Of a stretch of DNA of 64,000 nt, positions 18,560 to 27,971 are shown in pieces. Below the pieces are notes generated by a model. The model was not told where the DNA came from. It ran no database searches and was given only the letters and a program-made list of their open reading frames with translations. Source of the stretch: Microbulbifer sp. SAOS-129_SWC (GTDB lineage: Bacteria > Pseudomonadota > Gammaproteobacteria > Pseudomonadales > Cellvibrionaceae); NCBI RefSeq assembly GCF_039696035.1, contig NZ_CP155567.1, positions 1,439,501-1,503,500 on the forward strand. The letters run 5' to 3'. Position numbers and translations under genes: made by a program. Each line of letters starts with the position of its first letter. The stretch's first letter is position 1.

Positions 18560-19738
18560 ATGCTGAAGCGGGATTTCACCGAAGAACAGCATATGTTCCG
18601 CAGCGCCTACCGGAAATTCCTGCAGCAGGAAATCGCACCGCATATGGAGCGGTGGCGGGAACAGGGCATCGTCGATCGCGAAGCCTTCCGCAGGGCGGGC
18701 GACCAGGGCTTCCTGATGGTGTGGCCGGAAGAGGCGTATGGCGGGCTTGGCGATACGGATTTCCGCTTCGAACAGATCATTATCGAGGAAAACCAGTACG
18801 CGCTCACCGCAGACTGGAACTGTACCCTGCACAGCCGCCTGGTCGGCCCCTACCTGAAACGTTTCGGCAGTCGCGAACAGCAGCAGCGCTGGTTACCCGG
18901 ATGCGTCGCTGGCGACACGATTCTCGCCATCGCCATGACCGAGCCCGATGCCGGCAGTGACCTTGCTGGCATCAGGACCACGGCAATCGATCAGGGCGAT
19001 CATTTTCTACTGAACGGCACCAAAACCTATATCTCCAATGGTCTCAATGCCGACCTGGTGATCGTGGCTGCGAAAACCGATCCGCTCAACAAACCGCGAC
19101 AACTGGGCCTGTTTGTGGTTGAGCGCGGAGCCGAGGGTTTCGCCCGCGGTGCGCCGCTGAAAAAAATGGGGCAAAAAGCCCAGGATACCGCCGAGCTGTT
19201 TTTCCAGAATGTGATTGTACCCAGGGAAAATGTGCTGTGCGATCCCGGCAAGGGGTTTGCCTACTTGATGGAAGGATTGGCGGAAGAACGCCTGATCGCG
19301 GCGGTGGAGTGCCTGGCTGCCGCGCAGAAGGCCTTTGATATAACGCTGGAATTTACCCGCGAGCGCAAGTTGTTTGGCGGCCAGCTCGGGGACTTGCAGA
19401 ACACCCAGTTCAAGCTTTCCGAATTGCGCGCCGAACTCGATATGCAACAGGTTTATATCGACCAGTGTGTCACAGCGCTCAACGGCGGACAGCTGAACTC
19501 GGTAGACGCCGCCAAGGCCAAGCTGGTGACCAGTGAGCTGCTGTGCCACGTGGTCGATGAGGGGGTGCAGCTGCACGGCGGCGCGGGTTATATGGACGAA
19601 TACCCCATCTGTCGTATGTACACGGATGCCCGCGTGACTCGTATCTACGCCGGAACCTCGGAGGTCATGAAGTTGATCGTGGGGCGCGACCTTTACCGAC
19701 AGGAGACGGTGCCATTTATCGATCGGGATCTGGCGTAG
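18560..19738 (+). CDS. Acyl-CoA dehydrogenase
   Basis: A 392-residue FAD enzyme of the acyl-CoA dehydrogenase family. Signatures include AIAMTEPDAGSDLAGI (FAD/substrate loop), FTRERKLFGGQLGDLQNTQFKLSEL, and the C-terminal QLHGGAGYMDEYPICRMYTDARVTRIYAGTSEVMK with the usual glutamate region. This matches the long-chain or branched-chain group rather than the ACAD10/11 group seen twice elsewhere in the window. It lies 40 bases after the multifunctional enzyme, so the operon encodes a nearly complete beta-oxidation cycle. Electrons would pass to an electron-transfer flavoprotein that is not in this window. Confidence 0.93.
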   Translation: MLKRDFTEEQHMFRSAYRKFLQQEIAPHMERWREQGIVDREAFRRAGDQGFLMVWPEEAYGGLGDTDFRFEQIIIEENQYALTADWNCTLHSRLVGPYLKRFGSREQQQRWLPGCVAGDTILAIAMTEPDAGSDLAGIRTTAIDQGDHFLLNGTKTYISNGLNADLVIVAAKTDPLNKPRQLGLFVVERGAEGFARGAPLKKMGQKAQDTAELFFQNVIVPRENVLCDPGKGFAYLMEGLAEERLIAAVECLAAAQKAFDITLEFTRERKLFGGQLGDLQNTQFKLSELRAELDMQQVYIDQCVTALNGGQLNSVDAAKAKLVTSELLCHVVDEGVQLHGGAGYMDEYPICRMYTDARVTRIYAGTSEVMKLIVGRDLYRQETVPFIDRDLA

Positions 19739-19793
19739 CGGGCTTGTAAACCATTTAGCGAAAAGTGACATCGGTCTTCAAGGGAGTCGATCA

Positions 19794-20564
19794 ATGGATA
19801 TCAAGGGAAAAACTGCCATCGTTACCGGGGGGGCATCGGGACTCGGTGCCGCCACGGTGGAGCGCTATGCCGCAGATGGTGCCAACGTCGCCATCTTCGA
19901 TCTGAATGAAGATGCCGGCAATGCACTTGCAGACCGATTGGGACCCAGTGTCGCCTTCTTCGCGGTAAATGTCACCGAAGAGGCGTCGGTCCAGGCCGGC
20001 ATCGACGCAGTGGTGGAAAAGTTTGGTGCCCTGCATATTGTGAATAATTACGCGGGTATTGGTCCGGCGTGTAAAACCTATGGAAAAAAAGGGCCGCACC
20101 CCATCGACCTGTATATGACCGTGGTGATGGTGAATCAGGTCGGCACCTTCAATGTCTCGCGTCTGGCCGCAGAGAAGATGGCTGCCAACGAGCCGATGAA
20201 CAATGATGGTGCACGCGGGGTCATCATCAATACGGCCTCGGTCGCAGCCTACGAGGGGCAGGTCGGACAAGTGGCCTACAGTGCGACCAAGGGCGCAATT
20301 GTCGGCATGACATTGCCGATGGCACGCGAGCTGGCGTACTACGGTATTCGCGTGAACACCATCGTGCCGGGCCTGATCCATACCCCGCTGTTCGATACCA
20401 TCGAGGAGTCCTATTACAAATCGCTGGAGGCGTCGACGGTCTATCCCCAGCGCCTGGGTAAAACCAGCGAAATTGCCAAGCTCTCTGCTCATATCGTCGA
20501 TAACGATTACCTGAATGGCGAGTGTATTCGCGTGGACGCCGGGGTGCGCATGCAACCGAAGTAG
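19794..20564 (+). CDS. SDR, 3-hydroxyacyl-CoA dehydrogenase type-2 (HSD17B10)-like
   Basis: A 256-residue short-chain dehydrogenase. TGGASGLGAATVERYA, D36 after the second strand (NAD preference), the long RGVIINTASVAAYEGQ segment, S149, Y162, K166 and the final LNGECIRVDAGVRMQP match the HSD10/type-2 hydroxyacyl-CoA dehydrogenase group. One oddity is visible: the usual NNAG/NCAG motif reads NNYAG at 84-88, an apparent one-residue insertion near the cofactor. HSD10-type enzymes act on 2-methyl-3-hydroxyacyl-CoA and hydroxysteroids, which fits a branched or isoprenoid substrate; that link is inference. A strong terminator follows. Confidence 0.9.
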   Translation: MDIKGKTAIVTGGASGLGAATVERYAADGANVAIFDLNEDAGNALADRLGPSVAFFAVNVTEEASVQAGIDAVVEKFGALHIVNNYAGIGPACKTYGKKGPHPIDLYMTVVMVNQVGTFNVSRLAAEKMAANEPMNNDGARGVIINTASVAAYEGQVGQVAYSATKGAIVGMTLPMARELAYYGIRVNTIVPGLIHTPLFDTIEESYYKSLEASTVYPQRLGKTSEIAKLSAHIVDNDYLNGECIRVDAGVRMQPK

Positions 20565-20611
20565 TGTCGGCTCATGCAAGGGCAGATCCTGTTCATGTGG
20601 TACGTCCTGTT

Positions 20612-20634
20612 GGCCAGCCCTGCTGGCCTTTTTT
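20612..20634 (+). terminator. Rho-independent terminator
   Basis: A perfect 7-bp stem, GGCCAGC (20612-20618)/GCTGGCC (20622-20628), with a three-base loop is followed by six T residues. It ends the thiolase-to-SDR transcript and leaves the next gene (CoA transferase) 18 bases downstream, so that gene needs read-through or its own promoter. Confidence 0.85.
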
Positions 20635-20651
20635 AAATCGGGTGAATGCGT

Positions 20652-21791
20652 ATGGCCGTACTCAGTGGTTATACCGTGATTGAAATGGCAGGGCTCGGCC
20701 CCTGCCCCATGGCGGGTATGCTGTTGGCGGATATGGGGGCCGAGGTTATCCGGGTCGAGCGCAGCGCTCAGCGCGATCCCCTCTATGCGCGGGATATGAG
20801 CGCTCGCGGCAAGAAATCTATTGTGCTCAACCTCAAGCATGAACAGGGGCGGGAAGCGCTGCTGGCACTGGGGCAGAGGGCCGATGTGCTACTGGAAGGC
20901 TACAGGCCGGGCGTGGCCGAGAAACTGGGCATAGGCCCGGAGGTGTGCCGGCAACGCAATCCAGGCCTCGTGTACGGCCGTATGACCGGTTGGGGGCAGA
21001 GTGGTCCGCTGGCCCTTTCCGCCGGTCACGATGCAAACTATATCGCCCTGACCGGTGCCCTCCACGCCATCGGCCGCCCGGGCCAAAAGCCGGTGCTGCC
21101 CCTCAACCTGGTCGGTGATTTTGGCGGTGGCACCATGTTTCTGGTTGCCGGTGTCCTCGCAGCGTTGCTCGAGCGTCAGGTATCCGGCCAGGGGCAGGTG
21201 GTGGACGCGGCCATGGTGGACGGTACGGCCAACCTGATGTGGATGTGCCACAGTTTCTCCGCCGGCGGACACTGGGATGCCGCGGACCGCGGCGTAAACC
21301 TGCTCGATGGCGGTGCCTTTTTTTACGACACCTATGAAACCAGTGATGGAAAATTTATTGCCTTGGCCCCGATTGAACCGCAGTTTTATGCCGAACTGGT
21401 GCAGCGCGCGGGCCTGGACCCGGATACTTTCAGCGGGCAGAAACAGTATGAGCGTGAAAGCTGGGCCGATAATGCCATCGCCTTCGCCGAAATATTCAGA
21501 AGTCGCACGCGCGATCAGTGGTGTGAATTACTGGAACAGACGGATGCCTGCTTCGCACCGGTGCTGAGTGTGGAGGAGGCGCCATCGCATCCGCACCACA
21601 GGGCTCGCAAGACCTATTGTGAGGTCGATGGTTTCCAGCAACCAGCACCGGCACCAAGGTTCAGTCGCACACCATCCAGTATCCGGCATGGCCAGCATAC
21701 GCCCGGGGAGGACACCGTTCAGGTACTGTCTGCTGCGGGTTTCACGCCAGACCAGATCCGTCTCCTGCGGGAACAGGGCGCGGTGGTTTAG
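20652..21791 (+). CDS. CaiB/BaiF family CoA transferase or alpha-methylacyl-CoA racemase
   Basis: A 379-residue class III CoA-transferase-fold protein. The N-terminal VIEMAGLGPCPMAGMLLADMGAEVIRVER and the segment GQSGPLALSAGHDANYIALTGAL, with the aspartate in NLVGDFGGGTMFLVAGVLAAL, match the alpha-methylacyl-CoA racemase branch. In that branch the histidine (GHDANY) and aspartate act as the acid/base pair. I chose ATG 20652, since GGGTGA lies six bases upstream; an ATG at 20646 leaves no spacing. A racemase would let 2-methyl-branched acyl-CoAs enter the neighbouring beta-oxidation enzymes. Transferase activity cannot be excluded. Confidence 0.9.
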   Translation: MAVLSGYTVIEMAGLGPCPMAGMLLADMGAEVIRVERSAQRDPLYARDMSARGKKSIVLNLKHEQGREALLALGQRADVLLEGYRPGVAEKLGIGPEVCRQRNPGLVYGRMTGWGQSGPLALSAGHDANYIALTGALHAIGRPGQKPVLPLNLVGDFGGGTMFLVAGVLAALLERQVSGQGQVVDAAMVDGTANLMWMCHSFSAGGHWDAADRGVNLLDGGAFFYDTYETSDGKFIALAPIEPQFYAELVQRAGLDPDTFSGQKQYERESWADNAIAFAEIFRSRTRDQWCELLEQTDACFAPVLSVEEAPSHPHHRARKTYCEVDGFQQPAPAPRFSRTPSSIRHGQHTPGEDTVQVLSAAGFTPDQIRLLREQGAVV

Positions 21792-21847
21792 GGCATCGTG
21801 CCGCGTTTTTGCATTGATCACATTACCGGTAACAGAGGCAGATAAGC

Positions 21848-22639
21848 ATGAGTGATTTTGAAACGGTCAGCTACCATATCGACGAACAGGTTGCGGTCAT
21901 CACGCTGAACAGACCCCAGTCGCGCAATGCGTTAAACGCGCAAATGCGGGCCGAATTAGTCCGCGCCATTGGCCGGGCCAACGCTGACAGTGCGGTGCGC
22001 GCGGTCATGTTGACAGGTGCCGGGAAGGGGTTCTGTGCCGGGGCGGATTTGACCGAGCAAATGCCGGATTCCGATAGCGATGGCTATATTACGCAGCAGC
22101 TGCGCACCGAATACCACCCGATCTTGCTGGGCATTATCGAGTCCAGCAAGCCTTATATCTGCGCTGTGCATGGTGCTGCAGCGGGGATCGGTGCTGCGAT
22201 CGCCATGGCCTGCGATCTGCTGGTGATGGCCGAGAATGCCTTTCTGTATTCCGCTTTCGGTGCCATCGGATTGATTCCAGACGGCGGTAGCCACTGGCTG
22301 CTGGGTCGATCACTGGGGAGCAAGAAGGCCTTTGAATTGATTGCCGAGTCGCAGAAGCTGAGCGCTGGCGAATGTGTGCAGCTGGGTATTGCCAATCGCA
22401 TGGCGCAGGAACCGCACTTGCAGGAAGAGGTTCTCGGCTGGGCCAAATCGTTGACCACACGGGCACCGCTGACACTGCAGTACAGCAAGCAGTTACTGCG
22501 CGAGGCGAGCAGCCTGAGTCTGGCGCAAACCATGGACCGCGAAGCTCAGGTGCAGAATATTCACTACCGCAGTGCCGATTTCAAGGAGGGCGCCCGGGCG
22601 TTTTTCGAAAAACGTGCAGCCAGGTTTCAGGGTAAGTAA
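21848..22639 (+). CDS. Enoyl-CoA hydratase/isomerase family protein
   Basis: A 263-residue crotonase-fold protein. The oxyanion-hole segments are GAGKGFCAGADLTEQ and HGAAAGIGAAIAMACDLLVMA. The region where hydratases carry a catalytic glutamate reads AFGAIGLIPDGGSHWLL: one glutamate position is occupied by glycine and the second by aspartate (PDGGS). This resembles PaaG/PaaB-like isomerases more than classical hydratases. It starts at ATG 21848 within the same-strand series between the racemase-like gene and an SDR. Specific reaction unknown. Confidence 0.88.
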   Translation: MSDFETVSYHIDEQVAVITLNRPQSRNALNAQMRAELVRAIGRANADSAVRAVMLTGAGKGFCAGADLTEQMPDSDSDGYITQQLRTEYHPILLGIIESSKPYICAVHGAAAGIGAAIAMACDLLVMAENAFLYSAFGAIGLIPDGGSHWLLGRSLGSKKAFELIAESQKLSAGECVQLGIANRMAQEPHLQEEVLGWAKSLTTRAPLTLQYSKQLLREASSLSLAQTMDREAQVQNIHYRSADFKEGARAFFEKRAARFQGK

Positions 22640-22691
22640 GTCATTTTTTCAGTGCACACACTGGTATTCAATCCAGGTGGAGTGATAGAGA

Positions 22692-23495
22692 ATGGTTGGC
22701 ACATCGGACGGAACTGCGTCTGTGGATCTGGCAAAGCTGTATACCCTAGCGGGTAAAACTGCGCTGGTGACCGGGGCATCGAGCGGACTCGGTGACTATT
22801 TTGCGCGGGTTATGGCACAGGCTGGTGCGGAGGTGATTGTCGCTGCGCGGCGCGTGCAAAAACTGGAAACGCTGGTGGCGGAAATCCGCGATACGGGCGG
22901 CACGGCCCACGCCGTGGCGCTGGATGTCTCCGATCGCGACAGTGTGCGCGCGGCTTTTTCCCGGATTGACCGATTCGTGGGGAAGCTGGATATCGTGGTC
23001 AACAATGCGGGTATTGCCAACAGCCCGAAAAAGTTTGTCGACCTGCCGGAAGCCGAGTGGGAGCAACTGCTCGAGACCAATCTCAACGGAGCCTGGCGCG
23101 TCGCGCACGAGGCCGCACGGCGTATGCGCGACGCCGGTCACGGCTGCATCGTCAATACCAGTTCTATCTACAGCCTGGCCACCGGCTTGTACAAAACCGA
23201 CTACAACGTTTCCAAGGCTGCACTGGCCCAGCTCAGAAAAAATATGGCACTGGAGCTTGCACGCCACGGCGTGCGTGTTAACACCCTGTGCCCCGGCTAT
23301 TTTTCCTCCGCCATCAACGCGCGGGAATTCAATACCGAACGCGGCCGGGAATATATCAAGCGCCTGGTTCCCCAGCGCCTGGGTGCATTGCCGGAACTGG
23401 CCGGCCCGCTGTTGTTACTGGTCAGCGACGCCGGTTCTTTTATCAACGGCATCACCCTTCCGGTCGACGGGGGAGCACTACTGGCCCCTGTTTGA
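22692..23495 (+). CDS. SDR family oxidoreductase
   Basis: A 267-residue classical short-chain dehydrogenase with a 20-residue N-terminal extension before the Rossmann start (KTALVTGASSGLGDYFARVMAQAG). VNNAGIANSPKKF, S157/S158, Y171 and K175 form the conserved active site. It closely resembles the SDR at 49519-50295 in layout (same TGASSGLG, LCPGYF and SDAGS segments), so the two are likely paralogues. Basic residues after the second strand (AARR) suggest NADP(H). It probably acts on a 3-hydroxy or 3-oxoacyl group in the AraC-linked operon. Confidence 0.9.
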   Translation: MVGTSDGTASVDLAKLYTLAGKTALVTGASSGLGDYFARVMAQAGAEVIVAARRVQKLETLVAEIRDTGGTAHAVALDVSDRDSVRAAFSRIDRFVGKLDIVVNNAGIANSPKKFVDLPEAEWEQLLETNLNGAWRVAHEAARRMRDAGHGCIVNTSSIYSLATGLYKTDYNVSKAALAQLRKNMALELARHGVRVNTLCPGYFSSAINAREFNTERGREYIKRLVPQRLGALPELAGPLLLLVSDAGSFINGITLPVDGGALLAPV

Positions 23496-23549
23496 GCGCA
23501 GCGTGATCTGGCAGTGGTTGTCGGTATTGAGATATTTGCAGCGAGCTAA

Positions 23550-24578
<1,029 letters not shown>

Positions 24579-24586
24579 GGCAAGCG

Positions 24587-25552
24587 CTAACTGGTCGTTG
24601 GTGTCGTGGCTCTTTTTGTGGCGATGTCCTGCAGGCCGAGTGCGGCGCGCAGGAAGTGCTCATTATCGCCGTAGAGCGCCCGGGCGATACCGGAGTCGGG
24701 GGCGATGGTCTCGAAGGCATGGGGCGCCATGGGCGCCAGGTGGAGTCGACAGTGAACGCCGGCAGCAGTCAGCCGACGGGCGTACTCCTGCGCTTCTGCA
24801 CGGAACAGGTCGATGCCTCCGACCCCGATCCAGGTCGGCGGCAAGCCCGCCAGGTTCTTTCTTCTGGCCGCTACCGCGTAACGGGGCACTTCGGCTGCGC
24901 CAGCAGGTATCCCCAGGTAGGCGGACCAGCCGGCGCGATTGCTTTTATTGTTCCAGATTCGGTGATCGAGCGCATCGAGTTCCGTTCGCAGTGCGGTGCG
25001 GTCGTCCAGCATGGGGCTGAACAGGGCCAGCGCGGCCGGTTGCGCGATGCCCTCGTCGCGGATCTTTTGCACCAGACTGGCTGCCAGGCCGCCACCGGCA
25101 CTCTGCCCGGCAATGGCGATGCGGGTAGGCTCCAATCCATGGCGATCAGCTGTATTCAGCAACCACTGCCAGGCCTCATAACAGTCGTCCAGCGCGGCGG
25201 GGAACGGGTGCCGCGGCGCCAGCCGGTAGTCGATGGAGAATACTGACAGGCCCAGCTGCCGCGCCCAGGCGCTGCAGAGCCGATCGTCCTGTGCCGCGCG
25301 CCCGGTGATCATGCCGCCACCGTGAATCCACAACAGCCCGGCGCCGCTGGAACCTTCCAGCGGGCGGTAGATGCGCAAGCTGCCGTGTGACAGCGCCTGC
25401 CGCTCCAGTGCAATGCCGGCGATGGATTTCTGTGCGGGCAGCAATTTCAGCAGCAGATTACTGATGCGAACAAACAGCGGGCGGTGGAACGGCAAGCGTG
25501 GCACAAGCCGGATGGCTTGCCTTATTTGTGGATGGACTTGTTCAATATCCAT
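24587..25552 (-). CDS. Alpha/beta hydrolase, hormone-sensitive lipase-like (family IV esterase)
   Basis: A 321-residue esterase. The oxyanion motif HGGG is in LLWIHGGGMITG, the nucleophile elbow in GQSAGGG, and the late catalytic acid and histidine in the GGIDLFRAEAQEYARRL and APMAPHAFETI regions. There is no signal peptide, so it is probably cytoplasmic. The ATG at 25552 gives the natural N-terminus; a longer frame upstream has no homology. It is the last gene of a five-gene minus-strand operon headed by an aldehyde dehydrogenase. A likely role is hydrolysis of an ester or lactone substrate. Confidence 0.9.
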   Translation of the reverse strand: MDIEQVHPQIRQAIRLVPRLPFHRPLFVRISNLLLKLLPAQKSIAGIALERQALSHGSLRIYRPLEGSSGAGLLWIHGGGMITGRAAQDDRLCSAWARQLGLSVFSIDYRLAPRHPFPAALDDCYEAWQWLLNTADRHGLEPTRIAIAGQSAGGGLAASLVQKIRDEGIAQPAALALFSPMLDDRTALRTELDALDHRIWNNKSNRAGWSAYLGIPAGAAEVPRYAVAARRKNLAGLPPTWIGVGGIDLFRAEAQEYARRLTAAGVHCRLHLAPMAPHAFETIAPDSGIARALYGDNEHFLRAALGLQDIATKRATTPTTS

Positions 25553-25661
25553 ATCGGCTACCAAGTGTTCGCCATTAATAGGACGCCCCGGTTCCCTTTG
25601 CCCGTACGCTGCCGGAACTGGTGATTGGCGCCGGCCAACAACGGGCCAGCCGCGGCCGGAT

Positions 25662-26681
25662 TCAGCACAACTCGAGGGCCATTTCCGCCAGTGGCCGCGC
25701 CAGGTTGCCCATTTGCAGCGCCTTGTCGCTGGACGCGTTGCCGGCCAGTGCACGCTGCTTTACGCCCTGCAGAATGGCAGCGAAGCGGAAGAAGCTGAAG
25801 ACCAGATAGAAATTCCAGTGCGGGATTTCGTCGATGCCCATCTGCGCGCAGTATGCGGCCACGTAGTCTTTCTCGGACGGAATTCCCAGGTCAGAGCGCT
25901 CCAGCCCGCCCAGGCCGGGCATGATGCCGTCGTGGTCCATGCGCAGCTGCATGCACTGGTAGGCCAGGTCGGCAAATGGGTGCCCGAGAGTCGACAACTC
26001 CCAGTCCAGCAGTGCCAGTACCCGCGGCTCCAGCGGGTGGAACAGCATATTATCCAACCGGAAATCGCCATGGACGAGCGACACCCGGCCATCCTCAGCC
26101 GGCATATTGGCGGGCAACCACTGCAGTAAGTGCTCCATGGCGGCAATGGTTTCGGTTTCCGAGGCGCGGTACTGCCTCGACCAGCGACCAACCTGCCGCG
26201 CAAAGTAATTGCCGGGTTTACCGTAATCCGTGAGCCCGACCGCCTCGATATCCACCGAGTGCAGGGCAGCGAGTACGCGATTCATCTCGGCGTAGATGGC
26301 CCGACGCTGCGGTGGCTGCAGATCGGGCAGGGCGGGGTTCCACAGCATCCGACCCTCAACATATTCCATCAGATAAAACATGCTGCCGATGATGCTGTCA
26401 TCCTCACACAGGTGATAGGTTCGCGCGACGGGGACGTCGGTTCCGGCGAGGGCGGACATAACGCGGAATTCCCGGTCCACCGCATGTGCCGACTTCAGTA
26501 GCTGGCCCGCAGGCTTGCGGCGCAGCACATATCTGCCACTTTGGGCCCGGACCAGGAAGGTGGGATTGGATTGCCCATCGGGGAATTTCTCGATGGTGAT
26601 CGGGCCGCGGAATCCCGCGACCTGCTGTTGCAGATATCCGCCGAGCGTGCGGGCGTCTGTTTCCGCTGCGATGGTGGTCAT
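25662..26681 (-). CDS. Phosphotransferase family protein (APH/ChoK fold), second copy
   Basis: A 339-residue paralogue of the kinase at 2237-3295, with near-identical blocks (GQSNPTFLV, LLKSAHAVDREFRVMSALA, IGSMFYLMEYVEGR). The catalytic loop HGDFRLDN and the metal-binding LDWELSTLGHP are intact. ATG 26681 starts four bases after the acyl-CoA dehydrogenase stop, so the two are almost certainly translationally coupled. The conserved pairing with an ACAD10/11-type dehydrogenase points to phosphorylation of a hydroxyacyl-CoA, as in bacterial levulinate catabolism; activity on antibiotics is unlikely. Confidence 0.9.
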   Translation of the reverse strand: MTTIAAETDARTLGGYLQQQVAGFRGPITIEKFPDGQSNPTFLVRAQSGRYVLRRKPAGQLLKSAHAVDREFRVMSALAGTDVPVARTYHLCEDDSIIGSMFYLMEYVEGRMLWNPALPDLQPPQRRAIYAEMNRVLAALHSVDIEAVGLTDYGKPGNYFARQVGRWSRQYRASETETIAAMEHLLQWLPANMPAEDGRVSLVHGDFRLDNMLFHPLEPRVLALLDWELSTLGHPFADLAYQCMQLRMDHDGIMPGLGGLERSDLGIPSEKDYVAAYCAQMGIDEIPHWNFYLVFSFFRFAAILQGVKQRALAGNASSDKALQMGNLARPLAEMALELC

Positions 26682-26685
26682 GGTG

Positions 26686-27912
26686 TTAGCCCCGCTCGGC
26701 GTAACGTTCGATAATCTGCTTGCCCAGTGCCATCTGGTGAACCTGGTCGGGGCCGTCGGCCTGGCGACACCAGCGCGCGTAATTGAAAGCCTCGGCCATC
26801 GGGTAATCTGCGGTGAGGCCCCCGGCACCGTGTATCTGCATACAGCGGTCGAGAATATTCTGTACCAGCAAAGGCACGGTAGTTTTGCTCGCGGCGATCA
26901 TATCCACGCTGGCGGCAACGCCCTGTTGATCCATTTTGTGGCTGGTCTTGAGAACCAGCAAGCGGGCCATCTCGATTTCGGAAAAGCTTCTGGCAATCTC
27001 CTCACGCACAGACTGGTGTTTGCTCAGGGTACGGCCGAAGGTTGTGCGTGATGCGGCGCGCTGGCATGCCAGTTCCAACGCGCGCTGGGCGGCGCCGACC
27101 AGGCGCATACAGTGGTGCATCCGGCCCGGTCCGAGTCGTCCCTGGGCGATTTCAAATCCGCGTCCCTCGCCGAGCAGGACGTTCCCAAGCGGAACCCGCA
27201 CATTGTCGAAAGCAATTTCGGCGTGGCCGATGGGAGCATCGTCATAGCCCAGGGTGGACAGCGGGCGGATCAGCTGAATTCCCGGGGTTTCCTTCGGAAC
27301 CAGGACCTGGGTCTGCTGCTTGTGTCGGTCGGGATTGTGCGGATCGGACTTGCCCATCACGATAAACAGCCGCGTGCGTTCGTTCATGGCGCCGGTAATA
27401 AACCACTTGCGCCCGTTCAGTACCCAGCTGTCGCCCTCACGCCTGATGGACAGTTCAATATTGGTGGCGTCACTGGAAGCGACTTGTGGTTCCGTCATGG
27501 CATAGGAAGAACGGATTTCACCATTGAGCAGTGGTGTGAGCCACTCCTCGCGCTGAAACTCGCTGGCATAGTTCATCAGAACTTCCATATTGCCGGTATC
27601 CGGGGCGTTACAGTTGAACACTTCCGGCGACCAACTGACCCTGCCCATCATTTCCGCCAGGGGCGCATAGTCGAAATTGCTCAGGCCGCCGTGGCTGCAA
27701 TATTGACCGTGACTTTCCGGTGTGAATAGATTCCACAGGCCGGCGGCCTTGGCCCTGGCTTTCAATGCGTCCATGAGTGGCAAAGGCGCAAAACGGTTTT
27801 CGGTAGCGTGCAGTTGCGCGGCGTAAGCGGCTTCATTTGGGAAAATATGCTCGTCCATGAAGGCGCTGAGCTCGGCCTGCAGTTGCCGCGATTTATGACT
27901 GAATGTGTACAT
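26686..27912 (-). CDS. Acyl-CoA dehydrogenase, ACAD10/11-like group, second copy
   Basis: A 408-residue paralogue of the enzyme at 1003-2220, sharing [38 protein letters not shown] and GLGPGRMHHCMRL-type blocks. The C-terminal [34 protein letters not shown] matches as well. ATG 27912 is chosen as the point where family similarity begins; the upstream frame is the shadow of another gene. It lies between the rubredoxin-reductase fusion and its kinase partner. The duplication suggests either two substrates or two regulatory contexts for one reaction type. Confidence 0.92.
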   Translation of the reverse strand: MYTFSHKSRQLQAELSAFMDEHIFPNEAAYAAQLHATENRFAPLPLMDALKARAKAAGLWNLFTPESHGQYCSHGGLSNFDYAPLAEMMGRVSWSPEVFNCNAPDTGNMEVLMNYASEFQREEWLTPLLNGEIRSSYAMTEPQVASSDATNIELSIRREGDSWVLNGRKWFITGAMNERTRLFIVMGKSDPHNPDRHKQQTQVLVPKETPGIQLIRPLSTLGYDDAPIGHAEIAFDNVRVPLGNVLLGEGRGFEIAQGRLGPGRMHHCMRLVGAAQRALELACQRAASRTTFGRTLSKHQSVREEIARSFSEIEMARLLVLKTSHKMDQQGVAASVDMIAASKTTVPLLVQNILDRCMQIHGAGGLTADYPMAEAFNYARWCRQADGPDQVHQMALGKQIIERYAERG

Positions 27913-27971
27913 GGGATGCTCCGTAGTATGCTGGCGTTTTCCCGCGGAAAGAGGGAAAGGCCATGCGCGGC

